Shown here piece after piece: positions 34,001-43,227 of a stretch of DNA of 64,000 nt (position 1 is its first letter; each line of letters opens with the position of its first letter). The notes beneath the pieces are model-generated. The model searched no databases. It saw nothing but the letters and a program-made list of their open reading frames with translations, and was not told the origin of the DNA. Location: assembly GCF_026000435.1 (NCBI RefSeq), contig NZ_AP026764.1, positions 868,001-932,000 of the forward strand, written 5' to 3'. The position numbers and the translations under genes are program-made. Source of the DNA: Vibrio sp. STUT-A11 (GTDB lineage Bacteria > Pseudomonadota > Gammaproteobacteria > Enterobacterales > Vibrionaceae).

Positions 34001-35770
34001 ATGTTTCAACACTTCTTTTCGGACTATCTTGTAAAGCTTCAGGAAACCAATCAACAATGGTGGCATGATTTCGAAGTTAACAAGGCAGTCGTGAATTCTC
34101 CTTTGAACAAGGCTATGCAAGAAGTGAACTTTGAGGACACTGCCAAACTGTATGAACAAGCTGCCAATCAACCTGCTGCGATTCTTAAGCTACAAGCAGA
34201 GTGGTGGGAGCAGCAGTTGCAAATCTGGCAGAACGTCGTTTTGGCAGGTAATCAGACGCAAACAATCGAAGCGGATAGGGGCGACAAACGTTTTTCTCAT
34301 GAGGATTGGCAAAATGAGGCGATGTACAGCTTCATCAAGCAATCCTATTTACTGTTTAGTAAGACGTACCTGGACACCATCGAGTCGATAGAAGGCTTAG
34401 ATGAAAAGGCGAAAGAACGCATTACTTTCTTTTCCCGCCAAGCGATTAATGCCCTCTCCCCCTCTAACTTCATCGCAACCAACCCAGAGCTTCTAAAACT
34501 AACAATTGAGCAAAACGGTCAAAATTTGTTAGCAGGCTTAGAGCAGTTTAAAGAAGATGTTGAGTCTAGCGCGGATATTTTGAAAGTCCGTATGACCAAC
34601 AACAATGCGTTCCGTGTTGGCGAAGATGTCGCAACCACCGCGGGTGATGTGGTTTTCAAAAACGAACTGTTTGAACTTATCCAATACCGCCCGTTGACGG
34701 AGAAGGTCAATGCGACACCTCTACTGATCGTACCGCCGTTTATCAACAAGTACTACATCTTAGATCTTACCGCGAAGAACTCAATGGTTCGTTGGCTGCT
34801 AGAGCAAGGACACAGCGTATTTATGATGTCCTGGCGAAATCCTGGCAAAGATCAAGCCGAAGTTGAGTTTGGTGATTACGTCACGGAAGGCGTGGTGAAA
34901 GCGGTAGCAGCAATTGAAGACATTACGGGTCAAGAGCAGATCAATGCGGCTGGCTACTGCATTGGTGGGACTGTTCTTGCTAGTACTATCGCCTACTATG
35001 CTGCGAAGCGAATGAAAAAACGCATTAAATCAGCGACGTTCTTCACTACGCTGTTAGACTTTTCTCAACCGGGAGAAGTGGGCGCTTATATCAATGACGT
35101 GATCATCAGCGCAATCGAAGCGCAGAACAACGCGAAAGGCTATATGGATGGCCGCTCTTTAAGTGTGACGTTCAGTTTGTTGCGTGAAAACAGCTTGTAC
35201 TGGAACTACTACGTGGACAACTACTTAAAAGGTAATAGTCCGGTGGATTTCGACTTGTTGTACTGGAACAGCGACAGTACCAATGTCTGTGCTGCAACCC
35301 ATAACTTCCTGCTTCGAGAGCTCTATCTAGAGAACAAGCTAATACAAGATAAAGGCGTGAAAATTGGTGGCGTTTGGATGGATCTGAATAAGATTAAAAT
35401 CCCGAGCTATTTTGTTTCTACCAAAGAAGACCATATTGCGCTTTGGCAAGGTACGTATCGCGGTGCTCTGAACACTGGCGGCAATAAGACGTTTGTTCTC
35501 GGTGAATCGGGACACATAGCAGGTATCGTCAATCCGCCGTCTAAGGGTAAATATGGCTATTGGCTCAACGATACGCTAGATGAGTCTGCCGAAGAATGGC
35601 TCAGCAATGCAGAACGCAAAGATGGGTCTTGGTGGACACACTGGAATGAATGGTTACTTCAGTTCAATCCAGAAGAGCAGGTTGAACCATTCCCTACTGG
35701 CTCTGAAGACAATCCCGTGATTGATGAAGCGCCGGGTATTTATGTGAAACAGGTATTGCCTGTGAAATAA
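34001..35770 (+). CDS. phaC: class I polyhydroxyalkanoate synthase PhaC
   Basis: Polymerises 3-hydroxybutyryl-CoA at granules. It has 589 residues with an alpha/beta-hydrolase C-terminal half. Catalytic Cys320 sits in the lipase-like box GYCIGGT, with the Asp in STKEDHIALWQGTYRG and the His in ESGHIAGIVNPP. The PhaC N-terminal domain (about 100-270) has the usual WW and KYYILDL marks. The ATG at 34001 has TAGGAG; an earlier in-frame start lies inside the terminator and is unlikely. No separate phaE or phaR is present, consistent with class I. Confidence 0.95.
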   Translation: MFQHFFSDYLVKLQETNQQWWHDFEVNKAVVNSPLNKAMQEVNFEDTAKLYEQAANQPAAILKLQAEWWEQQLQIWQNVVLAGNQTQTIEADRGDKRFSHEDWQNEAMYSFIKQSYLLFSKTYLDTIESIEGLDEKAKERITFFSRQAINALSPSNFIATNPELLKLTIEQNGQNLLAGLEQFKEDVESSADILKVRMTNNNAFRVGEDVATTAGDVVFKNELFELIQYRPLTEKVNATPLLIVPPFINKYYILDLTAKNSMVRWLLEQGHSVFMMSWRNPGKDQAEVEFGDYVTEGVVKAVAAIEDITGQEQINAAGYCIGGTVLASTIAYYAAKRMKKRIKSATFFTTLLDFSQPGEVGAYINDVIISAIEAQNNAKGYMDGRSLSVTFSLLRENSLYWNYYVDNYLKGNSPVDFDLLYWNSDSTNVCAATHNFLLRELYLENKLIQDKGVKIGGVWMDLNKIKIPSYFVSTKEDHIALWQGTYRGALNTGGNKTFVLGESGHIAGIVNPPSKGKYGYWLNDTLDESAEEWLSNAERKDGSWWTHWNEWLLQFNPEEQVEPFPTGSEDNPVIDEAPGIYVKQVLPVK

Positions 35771-35818
35771 GCTTGAACGGTTATGTTTCCTTTAGCATTA
35801 AAATTTGGCGATACTCTT

Positions 35819-35845
35819 AGCGGCCCACGTGGTCGCTTTTTTTTA
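35819..35845 (+). terminator. intrinsic terminator of pha operon
   Basis: AGCGGCC pairs with GGTCGCT (one G-U pair), followed by TTTTTTTTATT. It lies 49 bp past phaC. Confidence 0.9.
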
Positions 35846-35856
35846 TTGGTCGAGCG

Positions 35857-35892
35857 TAAAACAAAACAGCGCTGAGATTACCCAGCGCTGTT
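35857..35892 (-). terminator. intrinsic terminator of nap operon
   Basis: AACAGCGCTG pairs with CAGCGCTGTT; on the minus strand TTGTTTTA follows. It lies 69 bp past the last short gene of the nap cluster. Confidence 0.85.
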
Positions 35893-35960
35893 TATTGATT
35901 GATGCATGAACAAGTTTCGAACATGGTTGCCTTAGCGTATCCATGCATTACGTTGATGGA

Positions 35961-36095
35961 TTACAGGTTCTTATCTTTACCCAGTGACAATACCCACAGA
36001 GAAACGGCAGCGACGCCAACAAAACCAGATAGAATAATTACTGGCATTGCGCTGTATCCAAGGATGTGCCAAATCACAGATTCTAGTGTACTCAC
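35961..36095 (-). CDS. short nap-linked membrane protein (TIGR02808 type)
   Basis: A 44-residue protein: GTG start at 36095, one hydrophobic helix (HILGYSAMPVIILSGFVGVA, about 10-29), and a charged end (GKDKNL). AAGGAG lies 7-8 nt before the GTG, and the gene starts 12 bp after the napC stop, so it is the last gene of the nap operon. It fits a family of very short conserved proteins (TIGR02808) that I recall as linked to nap clusters in vibrios. Function unknown; a small helper subunit for NapC is a guess. Confidence 0.82.
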   Translation of the reverse strand: MSTLESVIWHILGYSAMPVIILSGFVGVAAVSLWVLSLGKDKNL

Positions 36096-36107
36096 GGTCA
36101 GTTCTCC

Positions 36108-36686
36108 TTATTGCCAGCCTTCTACGCCGTGCATATCAGGTAATTTGTGTGCAATACCTTTATGACAATCGACACAGGTTTTATCGCCAGAAGCCAACGC
36201 TGTTGAGTGTTGAGCTGAAGCACGGGAGCCTTGTTGTGAATAGTCCATAAAGTCGAACTCGTGACAGTTACGACACTCTAACGAGTCATTCTTCTTCATA
36301 CGAGCCCACTCTCGTTCTGCCAAATGTCCGCGGCGTTCCTGGAATTTCTCTGGTGTATCAATGGTACGAAGCACATAGTGAGCAAACAACTCTTTGGAAG
36401 CCTGAACCTTACGTACAATCTTATCTGTCCACTCATGCGGAACGTGACAATCTGAACAGATAGCTCGTACCCCTGAGCGGTTTGAATAGTGGATCGTCTC
36501 TCTGATTTCAGCAACGATTGGCGCGTGACAGCCCGAACAGAACTCTTCGGTATTCGTCGCTTCCATCCCCGTGTTAAATGCACCCCAAAACAGCAGACCG
36601 CCAGCAAAACCTAGGAACAAAACCACACCAGCGGCCGCTTTGCTCGGGCTCTTCAGTCTATTCCAAAACGCTTTAAGTATTTTCAT
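36108..36686 (-). CDS. napC: NapC, membrane tetraheme cytochrome c
   Basis: NapC/NirT-family quinol dehydrogenase that passes electrons from menaquinol to NapB/NapA. It has 192 residues: one N-terminal membrane helix (about 17-37) and four CxxCH heme motifs in the periplasm (CSGCH, CSDCH, CRNCH, CVDCH). AGAGG before the ATG. It lies 28 bp after napB. Confidence 0.96.
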   Translation of the reverse strand: MKILKAFWNRLKSPSKAAAGVVLFLGFAGGLLFWGAFNTGMEATNTEEFCSGCHAPIVAEIRETIHYSNRSGVRAICSDCHVPHEWTDKIVRKVQASKELFAHYVLRTIDTPEKFQERRGHLAEREWARMKKNDSLECRNCHEFDFMDYSQQGSRASAQHSTALASGDKTCVDCHKGIAHKLPDMHGVEGWQ

Positions 36687-36714
36687 AAGTAACCTCTTAG
36701 CACTCGCGTTTCAA

Positions 36715-37173
36715 TTACTGAAGTGAATCTACGGACTGGAACTCATTTTCCACTAGTGGCTTAGCATCCGTTTGCGGAACGTGACATTGCAAACAGAAGA
36801 AGCGACGAGGAGAGACATCAGCAAGCACTGCGTCTTGGCGGTTAACATAGTGAGTTACGCTGATTTTTGTTGCACCTGACGCTTTGGCATTTTTCCAGCT
36901 ATGGCAGGCAAGACATTTATTCGCGTTTAAAGAAACCTCATAGTTACGGATACTATGTGGAATCAACGGTGGCTGATAAACAAAGCTGTCTTCAACGATT
37001 TGATCTTTTGGGAAGTCTTTAAACTCGTCAGCAGCGCGAGTATCTTCTAGTTGAGACATGCCACGTAGAGACTCTAAACCGCCAGTGCCTCCCGGATTGT
37101 CTAACTCAGCTTGTGCAATGCCTGTCATTAAAGCACCTACAGATAGAAGTGCGACAAGTAATTTTTTCATCAT
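36715..37173 (-). CDS. napB: NapB, diheme cytochrome c subunit
   Basis: Small periplasmic subunit of nitrate reductase, 152 residues. A signal peptide (cleavage near AQA, residue 22), two CxxCH heme sites (CLACH, CLQCH) and the expected His ligands (YQPPLIPHSI, VTHYVNRQDA). The start has a GGAG site; two ATG codons are adjacent. Confidence 0.96.
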   Translation of the reverse strand: MMKKLLVALLSVGALMTGIAQAELDNPGGTGGLESLRGMSQLEDTRAADEFKDFPKDQIVEDSFVYQPPLIPHSIRNYEVSLNANKCLACHSWKNAKASGATKISVTHYVNRQDAVLADVSPRRFFCLQCHVPQTDAKPLVENEFQSVDSLQ

Positions 37174-37249
37174 TTCTTCTCCGCCTTTATGGCTTAAATT
37201 CTTTTTCAGGCCGCCACGAGGACGGCCATATTATTCGATATCTGAAGCG

Positions 37250-39739
37250 TTAAGCGATCTTGGTGATTTTGACTGGACACTTTTTAAAGTCTGTCTGTTT
37301 TGACAGTGGGTCAGTCGCATCCAGGATTAACTTGTTAATCAAAATACGAGCATCAAAGAATGGTACAAATACCAAGCCTTTTGGCGGACGGTTACGACCA
37401 CGGGTTTCTACGCGAGCACGTACTTCACCACGTTTATTAGCGATGAGAATTTCCTCTCCGCGACGCACATTGCGCGCTTTCGCGTCATCCGGGTGCATGT
37501 AACACACTGCGTCTGGAACCGCTTTATAAAGCTCTGGAACACGGCGAGTCATGGTACCAGTATGCCAGTGTTCAAGAACACGGCCTGTACATAGCCATAA
37601 GTCGTACTCTGAGTCCGGCATTTCTGGTGGCGCTTCGTATGGCGCAGAGATGATCTTCGCTTTACCATCTGCGTTACCGTAGAAATCCCAGCCTGAGCCA
37701 GCTTTCGCGTATGGATCCGAGCCTTCTTTAAAGCGCCACTGCGTTTCTTTGCCATCGACAACTGGCCAGCGTAATCCACGCACCGTATGGTAAACATCGT
37801 ATGGTGCCAGGTCGTGACCATGGCCTCGACCGAAGGTGGCGTACTCCTCAAACAGGCCTTTCTGAACATAGTAGCCAAAGTGATGAGAATCGTCGTTCAG
37901 TTCACGTGCTTCATCGACAGGGAACTTGTCGACCTGACCGTTTTTAAACAGCATGTCATACATGGTCTTACCACGATACTCTGGTGCTTTTGCCAGTAAC
38001 TCTTCTGGCCATACTTCTTCCATTTTGAAACGTTTCGCGAACTCCATGACTTGCCATAAGTCTGATTTCGCCTCACCCACAGTACCAACTTGTTGATACC
38101 AGGCTTGAGTACGGCGTTCTGCGTTACCGTAAGCGCCTTCTTTCTCAATCCACATTGCGGTAGGAAGTACTAAGTCTGCCGCTTGCGCTGTCGCGGTTGG
38201 GTATGGGTCAGATACAATAATGAAGTTGTCCGGGTTACGGTAACCAGGAAGACGCTCAGTGTTAATGTTCGGACCAGCTTGCATGTTGTTGTTACATTGA
38301 ACCCAGTAACAGTTCAATACGCCATCGTTTAGCATGCGATCTTGGAGAACCGCATGGAAGCCAGGTTTTGGTGGAATCGTGCCTTCAGGTAATTTCCAAA
38401 TTTTCTCTGCAATCTCACGGTGTTTAGGGTTTGCAACCACCATGTCTGCTGGCAGACGGTGAGCAAAGGTACCCACTTCACGTGCCGTACCACAAGCTGA
38501 TGGCTGACCCGTCAGCGAGAATGGGCTGTTACCCGGAGTCGCAATTTTACCCGTTAGCAAGTGGATGTTGTAAACCAGGTTATTCATCCATACGCCACGA
38601 GTATGCTGGTTCATACCCATGGTCCAAAGTGACATCACTTTTGTGTTTGGATCCGCGTATTGCTTCGCAAGTTCGATCAGTTTTTCTTTTTCAACACCTG
38701 AGATTTCCGACGCTTTCTCAACGGTGTAAGGAGCGACAGACTTCTTGTACTCTTCAAAAGAGATCGAAGTGAGTTTGCCTGAGTTTGGATTTTTGGCCGC
38801 TTTTTGTAACGGATCGTCATCACGTAAGCCATAGCCGATATCGGTATCAGCTTGTGTAAAGTTGGTGTGCTTGTTGACGAAGTCCCAGTTTACCGCGTCA
38901 TTTTCGATAATGTAGTTGGCAATAAAGTTTGCGATCGCAAGATCAGACTGAGGAGTGAAAATGTAACCGTGGTCCGCCAACTCAAATGAACGGTGGTAGT
39001 AAGTAGAAAGCACGTTTACTTTCACGTGAGGGTGGCTCAGACGACGGTCAGTGATACGTGTCCAGAGAACAGGGTGCATCTCGGCCATGTTAGAACCCCA
39101 AAGCACGAATGAATCTGCGTTCTCGAAGTCGTCGTAACACCCCATTGGCTCATCAATACCAAAGGCACGCATGAAGCCAACTACCGCAGATGCCATACAG
39201 TGACGTGCGTTCGGGTCAATGTTATTCGAACGGAAGCCTGCTTTCATCATTTTTGCCGCAGCGTAGCCTTCCATTACGGTCCATTGACCAGAACCGAACA
39301 TACCGACACTGGTTGGGCCTTTTTTCTCTAGAGATGCTTTCCACTTCTCCGCCATGGTATCGAATGCGACATCCCACGAAACCGGCGTAAACTCTCCGTC
39401 TTTGTGGTATTTGCCATCTTTCATACGCAATAATGGCTGTGTCAGACGGTCTTGCCCGTACATGATTTTAGACAGGAAGTAACCTTTGATACAGTTGAGG
39501 CCTTTGTTCACCGGTGCTTCTGGATCACCTTGTGTCGCGACAACTTTGCCGTTTTGTGTGCCAACAAGAACAGAACAGCCTGTACCACAAAAACGACAAG
39601 GCGCTTTGTCCCATGTAATTTTGCTTTGATCAGAGCTTGCTATCAGGTTAGCGGCAGAGGCGGGCAGTGTAATACCTGCGACAGCAGCAGCTGATGCAGC
39701 CGCGTTTGCTTTCACAAACGCACGTCTTGTCATTTTCAT
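37250..39739 (-). CDS. napA: NapA, periplasmic nitrate reductase catalytic subunit
   Basis: Molybdopterin (bis-MGD) enzyme reducing nitrate to nitrite in the periplasm. It has 829 residues. A Tat signal (MTRRAFVKANAAASAAAVAG) is followed by the 4Fe-4S ligands CRFCGTGC and GLNCIKGY, and the Mo-binding Cys near residue 180 (DPNARHCMASAV). The C-terminal MGD-binding domain includes GRVLEHWHTGTMTRR. Its ATG overlaps the napD stop as ATGA. The nap system often supports anaerobic respiration or redox balance. Confidence 0.98.
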   Translation of the reverse strand: MKMTRRAFVKANAAASAAAVAGITLPASAANLIASSDQSKITWDKAPCRFCGTGCSVLVGTQNGKVVATQGDPEAPVNKGLNCIKGYFLSKIMYGQDRLTQPLLRMKDGKYHKDGEFTPVSWDVAFDTMAEKWKASLEKKGPTSVGMFGSGQWTVMEGYAAAKMMKAGFRSNNIDPNARHCMASAVVGFMRAFGIDEPMGCYDDFENADSFVLWGSNMAEMHPVLWTRITDRRLSHPHVKVNVLSTYYHRSFELADHGYIFTPQSDLAIANFIANYIIENDAVNWDFVNKHTNFTQADTDIGYGLRDDDPLQKAAKNPNSGKLTSISFEEYKKSVAPYTVEKASEISGVEKEKLIELAKQYADPNTKVMSLWTMGMNQHTRGVWMNNLVYNIHLLTGKIATPGNSPFSLTGQPSACGTAREVGTFAHRLPADMVVANPKHREIAEKIWKLPEGTIPPKPGFHAVLQDRMLNDGVLNCYWVQCNNNMQAGPNINTERLPGYRNPDNFIIVSDPYPTATAQAADLVLPTAMWIEKEGAYGNAERRTQAWYQQVGTVGEAKSDLWQVMEFAKRFKMEEVWPEELLAKAPEYRGKTMYDMLFKNGQVDKFPVDEARELNDDSHHFGYYVQKGLFEEYATFGRGHGHDLAPYDVYHTVRGLRWPVVDGKETQWRFKEGSDPYAKAGSGWDFYGNADGKAKIISAPYEAPPEMPDSEYDLWLCTGRVLEHWHTGTMTRRVPELYKAVPDAVCYMHPDDAKARNVRRGEEILIANKRGEVRARVETRGRNRPPKGLVFVPFFDARILINKLILDATDPLSKQTDFKKCPVKITKIA

Positions 39740-40044
39740 ACTTCACCCTCAATTTGGGAATGTTGTGTTCCAGTGTCTTGTTCATCAGCTTGTTCAAGCT
39801 CAGTCTCAATTTGGTGGTAAACCAGGACTGTACTTAAGACATTCGGTAAATTGTTAATCGCATCGATAGTATCGGTGATGAAACCTTGATTTTCGGTCTC
39901 AAGCACCACCACGATTTTGCCTTCTGGGCTATCGCCGTAGATCTCTGCATTTTCATACGCTTCGATCTGGGCTTTAATCTCAGCCAGATGCTCAGGCAGT
40001 ACGTGTACTACCAAACTTGAAATATGCACTTCATTTAGTGACAT
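39736..40044 (-). CDS. napD: NapD, NapA maturation chaperone
   Basis: Binds the NapA Tat signal peptide during cofactor insertion. It has 102 residues, with a ferredoxin-like fold typical of the family (EVHISSLVVHVLPEHLAEIK; INNLPNVLSTVLVYHQIE). The acidic tail is rich in Glu and Gln. It overlaps napA by 4 bp. Confidence 0.93.
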   Translation of the reverse strand: MSLNEVHISSLVVHVLPEHLAEIKAQIEAYENAEIYGDSPEGKIVVVLETENQGFITDTIDAINNLPNVLSTVLVYHQIETELEQADEQDTGTQHSQIEGEV

Positions 40045-40078
40045 ATAGGTCTCTCAGTTGTTGCCTTTCTAGATACGG

Positions 40079-40570
40079 CTAGGCAGTTATATTTATATTG
40101 CTCACATTGATGGATGAAGTTGGGCACACTGAAACGCACGCGCCACATCCGTTACATTCATCAAGGTTCAAAATTGGTTGTGCTACTTTGCCCAGTTCTA
40201 ATTTGAACTGAATAGCCATTGGGTCGCACATGTCCCCACAGCTTCGGCATTCAACATTACTCTTCGCTAGACAGCGGTCATTGATTTGCGCTTTTGCCTG
40301 CCAAGGCTGTTCTGTTTCTGCTAAAAATAGTGGTTCTGGACAGGCGTCTGCGCATTGATAACAAAATGTACATTCATCGATAGTAAAATCGACCGATGGG
40401 AATCCGCCGTCACTTTTGGTTATAATTTTGGTCTCGCAGACATCAATGCATTTACCACAGCGAGTACAACCGTCAGTAAAGTGCTCAGGTTGCGCTAACC
40501 AAGGTAGTCGCACCGCATCATTGGCGTGCGTTTTTCTTGCAAAGAGTCTTCTTCTTGAAAGGTCTACCAC
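40079..40570 (-). CDS. napF: NapF, iron-sulfur protein
   Basis: A 163-residue cytoplasmic ferredoxin-like protein, first gene of the nap operon. It has four Cys clusters: CTRCGKCIDVC, CTFCYQCADAC, CRSCGDMC and CNGCGACVSVC; the third is the least regular. The N-terminus has the basic LSRRRLFARK block. NapF helps load the NapA iron-sulfur centre. It lies 34 bp before napD. Confidence 0.95.
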   Translation of the reverse strand: MVDLSRRRLFARKTHANDAVRLPWLAQPEHFTDGCTRCGKCIDVCETKIITKSDGGFPSVDFTIDECTFCYQCADACPEPLFLAETEQPWQAKAQINDRCLAKSNVECRSCGDMCDPMAIQFKLELGKVAQPILNLDECNGCGACVSVCPTSSINVSNINITA

Positions 40571-40694
40571 TTAGCCACCTCGATGCGGATGCTCAGCTTA
40601 AAATTTGGTACTTAGATAAGCTTAGACCACAATTTTTATTAATAAACTGTCATTAACGCTCACGAGATTGTAGTTTTTGACATATTCGTATAAA

Positions 40695-40710
40695 TACCTC
40701 CAAGGGGTTA
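40695..40710. promoter_or_regulatory. candidate NarP/NarL 7-2-7 site
   Basis: TACCTCC-AA-GGGGTTA fits the inverted heptamer pattern for NarL/NarP (TACYYMT twice, 2-bp spacer), with two mismatches per half. It lies 125 bp from napF and 122-137 bp from narQ, in the shared promoter region. Confidence 0.5.
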
Positions 40711-40724
40711 ATCAGGGGGTATTA

Positions 40725-40738
40725 TTGTTTTAGATCAA
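40725..40738. promoter_or_regulatory. candidate FNR site
   Basis: TTGTT-TTAG-ATCAA matches the FNR consensus TTGAT-N4-ATCAA with one mismatch. It lies between napF and narQ, consistent with oxygen control of nap. The direction of action cannot be read. Confidence 0.6.
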
Positions 40739-40831
40739 TAAATTCTGTCGCGAGTGATCACATATTGATGACGCTGAAACGTCATGGGCTCACTGCACAA
40801 GCCAATTGGACAACAAAGTGAGGAACCCAGG

Positions 40832-42568
40832 TTGTTTAAAAATGTGAAAAAGTCGGTAACAGGGACGATTGCAACGGCCATGCTGAGTATTTTGTTGCTA
40901 TCTGTAGCGACGACCGGTTTTGCAATATTTACTCTTGCATCCAGCCTCAATGATGCCGAAGCGGTTAACGTTTCAGGGTCTATGCGTATGCAAAGTTATC
41001 GCTTGGCCAATGACATTCAGATTAAGTCCGTTGATTACGCTGCTCATATAGACGCTTTCGAGCGTTCCATTTATTCGCCCTCCATGAAAGCGTTGCAAAG
41101 TTGGTCGGTGCCTGAAGACATTACTCAAGACTATTACGGTTTAATTTCTCGCTGGCATGAACTCAAAATCGTATTAAAGAGGGATGACCCGAGCGACTAT
41201 CAAATGCTAGTTGCCGGATTTGTTCAGCAGATTGATGAGTTTGTTTTTAAGCTGCAAAGCTATTCAGAGCAGAAGTTGATCAACTTGGCTTGGATCGGTG
41301 GCCTGGGGTTAGGCGGGATTCTCTGTATCAGTATCTTCGTTGTTCTCTTTGTTCGTCGCGAAGTAGTGAAGCCGCTACGTTCTTTGGTTGTGGCGAGTCA
41401 GCAGATACAACATCGCTCTTTCAATATTGCGCTTGAAGCACCAAGCAACAATGAAATGGGCATATTGACGCGTACCTTTAATCGTATGGCGACCGATCTG
41501 GGTAAGCTATACCGTGGTTTAGAAAAAGCCGTGGACGAAAAGACGCGCAAATTACAGCAAGCTAATCAATCGCTTGAAGTGCTGTATGATTCGTCAAAAG
41601 AGCTGACAGCGTCACGAATTAGTCAGGAGAATTTTCAGGCTATTTTACAGCACCTGGCTAGTCTGGAAGGGATTAAAGCGGTCAAACTGGAAATCGAACA
41701 GCTTGGCGAGCCTAATTGGGTCCTTACTGAAGGAGAAGAGTGTTGTCATGACTGTGATGAAGCCTGTCATGCTGAGCCCCTTATACTCGACGGTGAGCAC
41801 TTGGGGTATCTGTATTGGAAAGCAGGACTGCCTTGTCCAAATGATTCGTTAATCGATAACTTTGTCCAGATCCTTTCCCGTGCTGTGTATTACAATCGAG
41901 CCCAGCGCCAAGCTGAGCAAATATTGTTAATGGAAGAGCGAGCCACCATCGCACGAGAATTGCACGACTCGTTGGCTCAGGCGCTTTCTTACCTGAAGAT
42001 ACAGGTCGCTTTGCTAAAGAGAAGCGTGAAAAATTTGCCAGATGAAAAAGCAATATTACAAGCAAATCAGGTCATTGCCGAGCTGGATACTGGCTTATCT
42101 GCTGCATATACACAGCTCAGAGAACTACTGACGACATTCCGCTTAACGATCAAAGAGGGCAGTTTCGGTCAGGCGTTGCAAGAAATGGTCGCGACGTTGA
42201 ATGAACAAACAACGACTAAGATATCTCTAAATAACCGTCTTTCTTCAACAGAATTAGAGGCGCATCAACAGGTTCATTTACTACAGTTGATCAGAGAAGC
42301 CACCCTTAATGCGATGAAGCATGCGCAAGCGAACAATATTGTTATTCAGTGCCTTGATTATGAAGGAAAGATCACGGTAACAATAGAAGATGACGGAGTA
42401 GGCTTTGAGCATCAAGACGAAAAACTTAATCATTACGGTATGAGTATCATGCAAGAGCGAGCCACAAGGCTGCATGCAGATCTTCACGTCGAAGCATCGA
42501 AAAATAACGGCTGTACCGTAACACTTGAATTCCAACATAGTAAGGAAGTAAACATTGACAGCGTATAA
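40832..42568 (+). CDS. narQ: NarQ-like nitrate/nitrite sensor kinase
   Basis: A membrane sensor kinase of about 578 residues. Helix 1 is followed by the nitrate P-box (NVSGSMRMQSYRLANDIQIK), then helix 2, HAMP, a central region with a Cys cluster (ECCHDCDEACHA, Cys304-Cys312), and a HisKA_3 domain with His378 in ARELHDSLAQALSYLK, then HATPase. It phosphorylates the NarP partner encoded next. TTG at 40832 follows GAGGAA by 6 nt; an ATG 16 codons earlier (40784) is the alternative start. It overlaps narP by 14 bp. Confidence 0.9.
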   Translation: MFKNVKKSVTGTIATAMLSILLLSVATTGFAIFTLASSLNDAEAVNVSGSMRMQSYRLANDIQIKSVDYAAHIDAFERSIYSPSMKALQSWSVPEDITQDYYGLISRWHELKIVLKRDDPSDYQMLVAGFVQQIDEFVFKLQSYSEQKLINLAWIGGLGLGGILCISIFVVLFVRREVVKPLRSLVVASQQIQHRSFNIALEAPSNNEMGILTRTFNRMATDLGKLYRGLEKAVDEKTRKLQQANQSLEVLYDSSKELTASRISQENFQAILQHLASLEGIKAVKLEIEQLGEPNWVLTEGEECCHDCDEACHAEPLILDGEHLGYLYWKAGLPCPNDSLIDNFVQILSRAVYYNRAQRQAEQILLMEERATIARELHDSLAQALSYLKIQVALLKRSVKNLPDEKAILQANQVIAELDTGLSAAYTQLRELLTTFRLTIKEGSFGQALQEMVATLNEQTTTKISLNNRLSSTELEAHQQVHLLQLIREATLNAMKHAQANNIVIQCLDYEGKITVTIEDDGVGFEHQDEKLNHYGMSIMQERATRLHADLHVEASKNNGCTVTLEFQHSKEVNIDSV

Positions 42569-43187
42569 AGTAATGCTGGTGGATGACCATCCACTAATGC
42601 GACGTGGTATTCAACAACTTTTAAGTTTCGAGCCGGAATTTGAAGTGGTTGCAGAAGCGAGTAACGGCGCGGATGCTGTTGCTAAAGCGCATGAGTTAGA
42701 ACTGGATTTGGTGCTTCTCGATCTTAATATGAAGGGAATGTCTGGTTTGGATACGCTAAAAGCCTTGCGAGCCGATGGGTGTGAAGCGCGCATTGTTATA
42801 TTAACGGTATCGGATAGCCCGGCGGATATTGATGCGATTGTTCGCACTGGTGCCGATGGGTACTTGCTTAAAGATACCGAGCCAGATGAGCTAGTAGAGT
42901 TGTTAAAACAGGTCCATAGTGGTGATAAAACATACAGTCAAGAAGTGGCCAAGTATCTCAGTGAACGTGGTGAGCAAGAAGATGTCTTTGATGCGTTGAC
43001 CGAACGTGAAAGCCAAATACTCAAAGAAGTGGCGAAAGGGTTTCGAAATAAACAAATTGCCGATCGTCTCTTCATATCAGAGTCGACTGTCAAAGTGCAT
43101 ATGAAGAGTTTGCTAAAAAAACTGAGAGTACCGTCTCGCACAGCAGCTACCGTCCTTTACTTAGAACGTTTTGGCGATAACAAGTAG
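42555..43187 (+). CDS. narP: NarP-like response regulator
   Basis: A 210-residue two-component regulator: receiver domain (DDHP acidic pocket near residue 10, phospho-Asp in LVLLDLNMKGMSG, Lys in YLLKDTEP) and a LuxR/FixJ-type helix-turn-helix (LTERESQILKEVAKGFRNKQ, IADRLFISESTVKVHM). With NarQ it reads nitrate/nitrite and probably controls the divergent nap operon. The start overlaps narQ. Confidence 0.92.
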   Translation: MTAYKVMLVDDHPLMRRGIQQLLSFEPEFEVVAEASNGADAVAKAHELELDLVLLDLNMKGMSGLDTLKALRADGCEARIVILTVSDSPADIDAIVRTGADGYLLKDTEPDELVELLKQVHSGDKTYSQEVAKYLSERGEQEDVFDALTERESQILKEVAKGFRNKQIADRLFISESTVKVHMKSLLKKLRVPSRTAATVLYLERFGDNK

Positions 43188-43197
43188 TACTAACAAG

Positions 43198-43227
43198 CCA
43201 CCTCTATTTAACATAGAGGTGGGTTTT
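43198..43227. terminator. terminator between narP and a convergent small gene
   Basis: CCACCTCTAT pairs with ATAGAGGTGG (ten base pairs, five-base loop), followed on the plus strand by GTTTTC. It starts 10 bp past narP and touches the stop codon of the minus-strand small gene, so it probably serves both, best for narP. Confidence 0.8.
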
